A DNA stretch of 11,155 nt, from NCBI GenBank assembly GCA_027063545.1, contig JAMORN010000057.1, positions 1 through 11,155 on the forward strand. Reading direction: 5' to 3'. This DNA is from JAMORN01 sp027063545 [NCBI: bacterium] (lineage in GTDB: Bacteria; JAMORN01). The translations under genes were made by a program, and so were the position numbers. Shown piece after piece: positions 6,372 through 11,155 of this stretch. The notes below the pieces were generated by a model. The model was given only the letters and a program-made list of their open reading frames with translations, was not told the DNA's origin and searched no databases. Every line of letters begins with the position of its first letter. Position 1 is the first letter of the stretch.

Positions 6372-7211
6372 TTAAAAATTATCTACAATGAAAACAACTC
6401 TACATTGCTTTAATGCCTCTACACTCTTAGGTGAAGCTAAAAGTTTTTCAGCATCGCTATTTGATATTATAACATCTGTTTTTAATTTTCCTTTTATACC
6501 CTTTGCTTTTACCATTAAAGGATTAGTACCTATTCTATCTTTTAAGTCTTTAGCTTCCTTTTCACTATTTACATAAACAACCATTCCTTCCATTTTAAAT
6601 AAATAATCACCATCAATCTTTGATTCAGAATAAACAACATTTCCATTTTCATCATAAATCTTTACAGTCAAAGCGGGCATTAATTCCAATCCTCTACAAT
6701 CAACAATCAAGCCTGTATAGTCTTCTACTTTTGTATCCTTTTTTATAGGCTTAATATCTTCTTTTCCTATTTTATCCATTGGTAAAATTTCTCTCATTAA
6801 TTCTGGATTTTCATACAAAGGTATTTTTACTTCTATTTCTACTGTTCCATCACTAAAATAGTGAGGCTCTCCTACCTCATAAGTTTTTATCATTCCTTCG
6901 ACATTTTTTATTATAATATCATTTGTTAACATATGATTTTCTATTGTTGTTTCTGAGTTTAAATTAACACCTTTTATAATCTCTATAGCATTCCTTAAGG
7001 CTACAACTTTAGCTGCTTCAATTACAGCAGGTCTTTGTACAGCTAATGACATTTGGGGATTTACAGCCCCTATACCTTTTGCTATTACTATAGGTCCTTT
7101 TTCTGTCCATTCAATTCTTCCTAACTCTTTAGAAAAAGAGTATAACATTGATATAGATATCATTATAAAAACTACTACAGCTATTATTTTTATAATCTTA
7201 TTACCTCTCAT
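6372..7211 (-). CDS. LPP20/FlgP-like envelope protein
   Basis: This 279-residue protein has an N-terminal hydrophobic segment (residues 6-24) after MRGNK, acting as signal peptide or membrane anchor. An LPP20-like domain follows at about 45-135: AAKVVALRNAIEIIKGVNLNSET, then V-E-G-M-I-K-T-Y-E-V and Y-F-S-D-G-T-V-E-I-E-V-K-I-P-L. FlgP, an LPP20-family protein, forms outer flagellar rings or disks in Vibrio and Campylobacter. The C-terminal region has TGLIVDCRGLELMPAL (166-181), GTNPLMVKAKG (228-238), ISNSDAEKLL and a final CRVVFIVD strand, a second conserved module often found with LPP20 in deltaproteobacterial proteins (from memory). Unlike typical LPP20/FlgP there is no lipobox cysteine. GGAG at 7221-7224 stands 9 bases before ATG. 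It heads the leftward cluster and is divergent from pgsA. Confidence 0.7.
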   Translation of the reverse strand: MRGNKIIKIIAVVVFIMISISMLYSFSKELGRIEWTEKGPIVIAKGIGAVNPQMSLAVQRPAVIEAAKVVALRNAIEIIKGVNLNSETTIENHMLTNDIIIKNVEGMIKTYEVGEPHYFSDGTVEIEVKIPLYENPELMREILPMDKIGKEDIKPIKKDTKVEDYTGLIVDCRGLELMPALTVKIYDENGNVVYSESKIDGDYLFKMEGMVVYVNSEKEAKDLKDRIGTNPLMVKAKGIKGKLKTDVIISNSDAEKLLASPKSVEALKQCRVVFIVDNF

Positions 7212-7334
7212 ATAAAAAAACTCCTTGTTTTATAATTTGTATTTTCTCCTTTTATTTTTATATTTTATTAAAATAAAAATAAAAAAACCTTTTTCAATAT
7301 AAAAAATTAATAAATTAAAGAAAAAAATAATTTT

Positions 7335-7934
7335 ATGAAAACTATTGTAAATTTACTTACGATTTCTAGAATTCCTTTAATAATACTATTTGCTTATTTT
7401 TCTATAGTAAACAATATAAAACAAAAGCCTTTTATATTTTTTATTAATATTTTTATTCTTATTATTATTGGTATAACTGATTTTTTAGATGGATATCTTG
7501 CACGAAAATACAAAGTAACAACAAAATTTGGAGAATATATAGATCCTTTAATGGATAAAATATTTTTTGCTATTGTTTTTCCTGTTTTAGCTTATCTTGC
7601 TGGTGTTAATAATGAAAAAATACATCTACTTATTTTAATATTTTTAATTATAATCTTTTGGATTAGAGATTTAATAGTAACTTTTTTAAGAATATTTGCT
7701 GAAAAATATAATATAAAACCCGGAGCATCAATGTGGGGAAAAATAAGAACATTCTCTACTTTTTATATTGTTATCTTGATATATTACTTTCTCCAGAAAC
7801 CTAAAACTTTTCCTGAAATTTCTCCTACTATATTATATATAGTTGAAGGTTATTTAATCATTTATACTTTAATAACATTAATAACTTATATAAAGCAATT
7901 TCTTCCTGCTATAAAAAAAGAGTTAAAATACTAA
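7335..7934 (+). CDS. pgsA: CDP-alcohol phosphatidyltransferase, probably phosphatidylglycerophosphate synthase
   Basis: PgsA joins CDP-diacylglycerol and glycerol-3-phosphate to make phosphatidylglycerol phosphate at the inner membrane. The 199-residue protein has the complete family signature D49-x2-D52-G53-x2-A56-R57-x8-G66-x3-D70-x3-D74, whose aspartates bind the metals and CDP. Several hydrophobic segments (about 10-25, 33-48, 76-90, 93-112, 138-153, 167-185) fit the six-helix fold. The N-terminus TIVNLLTISRIPLI is the usual PgsA opening (compare N-L-L-T-x-x-R), which fixes the start even though no convincing Shine-Dalgarno precedes the ATG, only AAAG 14 bases away. Another acceptor alcohol cannot be fully excluded, but the N-terminus and length favour PgsA. 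It converges on the Smr-domain gene with only 6 bases between stop codons. Confidence 0.9.
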   Translation: MKTIVNLLTISRIPLIILFAYFSIVNNIKQKPFIFFINIFILIIIGITDFLDGYLARKYKVTTKFGEYIDPLMDKIFFAIVFPVLAYLAGVNNEKIHLLILIFLIIIFWIRDLIVTFLRIFAEKYNIKPGASMWGKIRTFSTFYIVILIYYFLQKPKTFPEISPTILYIVEGYLIIYTLITLITYIKQFLPAIKKELKY

Positions 7935-7940
7935 AAAATT

Positions 7941-8465
7941 TTATCTAAAAAAAATAAGAGTCGCTCCCTCTCCCCCGTATTTCTCTTCAGGATGATAATA
8001 ATATTCTATCACATCTTTATATTCTTTCTCTATAATAAAATATAAAAGATCTTTTAAAAACGCTCCTTTAAATATAGATTGTGAACCTTGCCATATTTTA
8101 GATCTTTCCCCTTTCCCATGAATAATTAACACTTGTCTTTTATTTGAAGCTAAAGATTTGTTTAAAAAGTTTCTAATTTCTATAATTGCATCTTCTTCTG
8201 TTAAACCTCTAATATTTAACGTATCTATATTTAATTCTATTTGTTCTTTTTCTTTTCTTTTTTTTGTAGATCTATTTTTTTCTTTTTTTATCTCTTCTTC
8301 TAAAAGTTTATCTTTATCAATAATATTGTATTTTGCTAAAAAAGATTCTATTTTTTCATCTCTTTCTTCTCTATTAATTCCATAATAATTATTAAAATCC
8401 TCTATTGAGGAAAAGACTTTCTCTTCCTTTAATAAATCTTTTAAACGCTTCTTCTTTTTACTCAT
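7941..8465 (-). CDS. Smr-domain protein
   Basis: The last ~95 of 174 residues form an Smr domain (named from the MutS2 C-terminus), a small nuclease/nucleic-acid-binding fold. Signature pieces are L-N-I-R-G-L-T-E-E-D-A (83-93; family 'LDLRG...EA'), LIIHGKGE (113-120; 'HGxG') and YGGEGATLIFF (163-173; 'GGxGAT'). The first 80 residues are highly charged, with lysine/glutamate-rich helices and a K-K-K-K start, probably a nucleic-acid-contacting or linker part. MutS2 itself is not attached. Stand-alone Smr proteins have been linked to RNA cleavage and collided-ribosome rescue in some bacteria, but the role here is unknown. It starts 5 bases after the glycosyltransferase stop without a clear Shine-Dalgarno, so translation is likely coupled. 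Confidence 0.9.
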   Translation of the reverse strand: MSKKKKRLKDLLKEEKVFSSIEDFNNYYGINREERDEKIESFLAKYNIIDKDKLLEEEIKKEKNRSTKKRKEKEQIELNIDTLNIRGLTEEDAIIEIRNFLNKSLASNKRQVLIIHGKGERSKIWQGSQSIFKGAFLKDLLYFIIEKEYKDVIEYYYHPEEKYGGEGATLIFFR

Positions 8466-8470
8466 ACCAT

Positions 8471-9199
8471 CTATCTAAATAAATTGTATTTAAAAATTGC
8501 ATATATTGTCCTAATACCATCTTTCCATCCTATCTTTTTTCCCTCTTCATAGCTTCGTCCATGATATGATATACCCATTTCATATATTTTTATTCCTTTT
8601 ATTTTTGCTATTTTTGCTGTAATTTCTGCTTCAAAGCCAAACCTATCTTCTTCTATAGTTATTTTTTTTATTATATCTGCTTTAAACACTTTATAACATG
8701 TTTCTATATCTGATAGATTTAAATTTGTAAACATATTAGAAATAAATGTTATAATATTGTTAACAACATAGTGCCAAAATAAATGTACCCTTCTTTCATG
8801 GGTTGTTATAAATCTAGAACCATACACAACATCAGCATCCCTTTCTAATATAGGTCTTATAAGCATTAAAAGTTCTTTAGGTTCATATTCTAGATCAGCA
8901 TCTTGAATAGCAACAATTTTCCCTTTAACATATGAAAGCCCCGTCCTAATAGCAGCTCCTTTTCCTCTATTTTTTTCATGATGTATTATATTAATAACAG
9001 GGTTTTTTTCAAATTTTTTTAATATCTCAGCTGTTTTATCTGTTGAGGCATCGTTAACAACTATAATCTCTTTTGATACAGGTAATTCTAAAACTTTATT
9101 AAGAACTTTTTCTATAAAATTTTCTTCATTATATACAGGAATTATAATAGATAGAAGAGGCTGATCTTCCTTTAAATTATCTTGCTTCTGTTGTATCAT
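8471..9199 (-). CDS. Family 2 glycosyltransferase, dolichol-phosphate-mannose-synthase-like
   Basis: This 242-residue GT2 enzyme has the GT-A fold landmarks in order: LSIIIPVYNEE (16-26), VVNDASTDKT (47-56), N-R-G-K-G-A-A-I-R-T-G (77-87), the metal-binding QDADLEYEP (99-107) and VVYGSRF (124-130). A conserved C-terminal F-G-F-E-A-E-I-T-A-K follows. This pattern is typical of DPM1-like transferases that move a sugar from a nucleotide onto a polyprenyl phosphate on the cytoplasmic face of the membrane. No C-terminal membrane helices are present, so it is a soluble or peripheral single-domain form. Donor and acceptor cannot be read. Its start overlaps the amidase gene by 23 bases; AGGA about 9 bases upstream is a possible ribosome site, and co-translation with the amidase is likely. 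A cell-envelope role fits. Confidence 0.92.
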   Translation of the reverse strand: MIQQKQDNLKEDQPLLSIIIPVYNEENFIEKVLNKVLELPVSKEIIVVNDASTDKTAEILKKFEKNPVINIIHHEKNRGKGAAIRTGLSYVKGKIVAIQDADLEYEPKELLMLIRPILERDADVVYGSRFITTHERRVHLFWHYVVNNIITFISNMFTNLNLSDIETCYKVFKADIIKKITIEEDRFGFEAEITAKIAKIKGIKIYEMGISYHGRSYEEGKKIGWKDGIRTIYAIFKYNLFR

Positions 9200-11155
9200 A
9201 ATCTACATCCTGTGGTTTAATATCTCCTTTTATTATTAAAATATCTCTTTTCTTATAGAAATAAAACTCCTTTTTATATAGTAAATTATTATTATTATAA
9301 AATAAAATTTCATGATATCCCGGGGATAATTTAAATATCTTTAAAGAATCATTAAAAAGAGAAAAATCAAATGTATTATCCAACCTTATATATAAAGAAT
9401 TACTATAATTAACTCTTATTTTTAAAATATCAGTAGTATCTTTATATGTCTTTGATAACTTTACATATTTAAAATCTTTTATATTTGAAAGAATTTCTGC
9501 AGACGTCCATAAAATAGGATATAATACATTATAATAATCTTTTTTATAGTATAAATTTCGAGGAATATCTATAATTATAACAGGAGCAGAGACCTGTTGT
9601 AAGATAAAATTTATCATTTTAAAATGAATAGTTTTATAACCTAATTGATTATAATAATAACTTAAAATATTGGCAAAATCATCACCTATTAAACTATATT
9701 TATATGTAATTATACGAATTTTATCACCAAAAAATGAGGAATTTATTCTTATGAAAATTTCTCCTTGATTTTGCTCATTCTTTAAAAGCCTATAAGCATC
9801 ATCATAATTTATATTATCCTCTCTTGTTAATAAAACTTTTGCTCCAGAGAGAATAAATAGTTGTTTTAATATTTTGCTATAATGAAGGGTTATATCTCCT
9901 TCTCTATTAAATAAAGAATCAATAAAACCACAATCGTCTCCCCCACAGGCTGGATCTATTGTGATTCTTCTATTAAATAAAGTTCTCTCAAAAATAGGTG
10001 TAAGTTTTATTATATTAATACCTTTTTTTAAATCTTTTTTCTTTATTTTTCTGCCATAATATCCTATAGAATTTATATAAAAAGAATCAGCTTCTATCTT
10101 ATTAACATTAAATAATCTGTTAAAAATAATAATTGTTGTATCCTTTGTATATACGAATAAAGGATATTTTATCTCTTTATTTTCTATATAAATCTGTTTT
10201 AAGCCATCTATCTTTTTTACAAAAAAGTAATCTGTGTATAATGTATCATTATTTTTATAAAAAATTAATTTATATTTTCCTTCTTTTTTAAAAGATAGAT
10301 AACTTGTTGTTTGATAATTAGTTATAATAATATTTTCTTCATATTCAACATTATCAGGTATTATTTTTAATTTTATAGTATCTTCCTTTATAGGTGACAT
10401 ATTTTTATCAAAAACTTTTAAAGTAAAACTATTTATTATAGGGATATCTTTGTTTATAGAAACATATCCTGAGTCATTTTTATATAAAGAGATAAATTTT
10501 GTTTTTCTGTAGACAGATAACTTTATAATAATATCTTTAGAATAACTTCCATTTATAGATTCAAATGTTAATATCAATCTGTGATTACCTTTTTCTACAT
10601 TTTTTATAAAGATTATACATTCTTTTGGTGAGACAAAATAATAAAACAGGCTATTTTTTGATAATTTTTGATTATCAAATTTTATCTTTATAATATTATT
10701 AATCAGACTTTTATTAAACAATAATTTTATTTGTATATCTTTTTTGGTATCTAATACCTTAATATTCTCTATTTGTGGTATAGGATCAGAAAAAAAGTCA
10801 ACAATTCCCTTAAGGTAAGATATTGCTTCATTTAAAAGGTTAAGATCCTCTGAAAGAAATTTTTCTGTTTTTGGATTAGTTAAATATCCATATTCTCCTA
10901 AAATAGATGGTATATTCTCTCTTGTTCTTAAAACAAAGTAATTTCCCATTTTTACTTTTACAGGTGAAACCTTTAATGACTTTTTCATATATTTTATAAT
11001 ACTTTTAGAAGCTTCTAAAGATCTATAAGGATCTGAATACTTATAAAAAACATAAATACCATCTTCATCTCTGTTTAAAGAAGCTGATGCATTATGGTGT
11101 ATAGAAATAAAAAGATCTATGCTATCAATAGATTGTACCTTTTCTAACCTTCTTT
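9177..11155 (-). CDS. N-acetylmuramoyl-L-alanine amidase (Amidase_3) with a second degenerate amidase domain; 5' end outside window
   Basis: The frame is open from 9177 to the right edge, giving 658 visible residues with the start missing; internal ATG at 10988 lies inside the catalytic domain and is not the true start. The first visible residues contain DLFISIHHNAS, the second zinc-His block of Amidase_3 (His at 11097-11099), and then GEYGYLTNP with the catalytic Glu at 10893-10895. Amidase_3 enzymes cut the bond between muramic acid and L-Ala in peptidoglycan. About 280 residues of beta-rich, Ig-like sequence follow. A second Amidase_3-like domain (about 9970-9460) then begins ITIDPACGGDDCGF. 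There, DPGHGG is replaced by DPACGG, SIHxN by RINSS, and the catalytic Glu appears replaced by Asp in IIIDIPRN, so this copy is probably inactive. The end is beta-rich with L-S-P-G-Y-H-E-I-L-F. The protein presumably acts outside the cytoplasm. Confidence 0.88.
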   Translation of the reverse strand, partial: RRLEKVQSIDSIDLFISIHHNASASLNRDEDGIYVFYKYSDPYRSLEASKSIIKYMKKSLKVSPVKVKMGNYFVLRTRENIPSILGEYGYLTNPKTEKFLSEDLNLLNEAISYLKGIVDFFSDPIPQIENIKVLDTKKDIQIKLLFNKSLINNIIKIKFDNQKLSKNSLFYYFVSPKECIIFIKNVEKGNHRLILTFESINGSYSKDIIIKLSVYRKTKFISLYKNDSGYVSINKDIPIINSFTLKVFDKNMSPIKEDTIKLKIIPDNVEYEENIIITNYQTTSYLSFKKEGKYKLIFYKNNDTLYTDYFFVKKIDGLKQIYIENKEIKYPLFVYTKDTTIIIFNRLFNVNKIEADSFYINSIGYYGRKIKKKDLKKGINIIKLTPIFERTLFNRRITIDPACGGDDCGFIDSLFNREGDITLHYSKILKQLFILSGAKVLLTREDNINYDDAYRLLKNEQNQGEIFIRINSSFFGDKIRIITYKYSLIGDDFANILSYYYNQLGYKTIHFKMINFILQQVSAPVIIIDIPRNLYYKKDYYNVLYPILWTSAEILSNIKDFKYVKLSKTYKDTTDILKIRVNYSNSLYIRLDNTFDFSLFNDSLKIFKLSPGYHEILFYNNNNLLYKKEFYFYKKRDILIIKGDIKPQDVDYDTTEAR

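Noticed and set aside
7250-7284. Inverted repeat TTTTATTTTTAT ... ATAAAAATAAAA between the FlgP-like gene and pgsA
   Set aside because: Arms consist only of A and T in an extremely AT-rich spacer; chance palindromes of this kind are expected, and it shows neither a terminator GC stem nor a known operator.
9200-9212. AGGATGT before the glycosyltransferase start as a second CsrA site
   Set aside because: Only the GGAUGU core fits; the upstream RUACA part and the enclosing stem are missing, so it is probably just a ribosome site.
1-11155. Search for CRISPR arrays, insertion sequences, integrases or attachment sites
   Set aside because: No regularly spaced direct repeats, transposase or recombinase motifs, or tRNA-end duplications were seen; the tRNA-Ser 3' end is not repeated elsewhere in the window by eye.

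Overview
The window is a very AT-rich piece of a bacterial chromosome with short spacers, housekeeping genes and envelope genes. Secreted proteins with signal peptides, a peptidoglycan amidase and relatives of the FlgP/FlgT outer flagellar ring proteins suggest a diderm, probably flagellated bacterium. The phylum cannot be fixed from this window. The style recalls AT-rich uncultured lineages such as WOR-3/Hydrothermae, but that is only an impression.

Layout. Positions 1-484 (minus) hold the 5' part of a secreted beta-propeller-like protein. A tRNA-Ser(GGA) follows at 604-696 (minus). Next come purM and a DUF3783-like gene, read leftwards as a pair (2204-740). Divergent from purM is a rightward unit: thioredoxin-like gene, argC, argB (2334-4466), covering two consecutive steps of arginine synthesis. 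A leftward cluster follows (7211-4476): an LPP20/FlgP-like protein, a compact beta-carbonic-anhydrase-like protein, a FlgT-like secreted protein and a small FlgM-like protein. pgsA (7335-7934, plus) diverges from this cluster. A last leftward unit reads from the right edge to 7941: a long Amidase_3 protein (5' end outside the window), a family 2 glycosyltransferase and an Smr-domain protein.

The most interesting part is 4476-7211. The 98-residue FlgM-like gene is preceded by a sequence that fits the flagellar sigma-28 promoter in both boxes and in spacing. Its short predicted leader folds into a 6-bp hairpin that puts the Shine-Dalgarno AAGGAG in a hexaloop, the layout of a CsrA-binding site. 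Upstream lie two paralogous modules related to the FlgP and FlgT ring proteins, so the region resembles the flgTOP/flgNMA arrangement of Vibrio. None of the four genes is named beyond doubt by sequence alone, but independent signals agree on a flagellar locus.

The second notable item is the amidase. It carries a normal-looking Amidase_3 end at its N-terminal side and, about 280 residues later, a second Amidase_3-like domain in which two zinc-ligand histidines and the catalytic glutamate are replaced.
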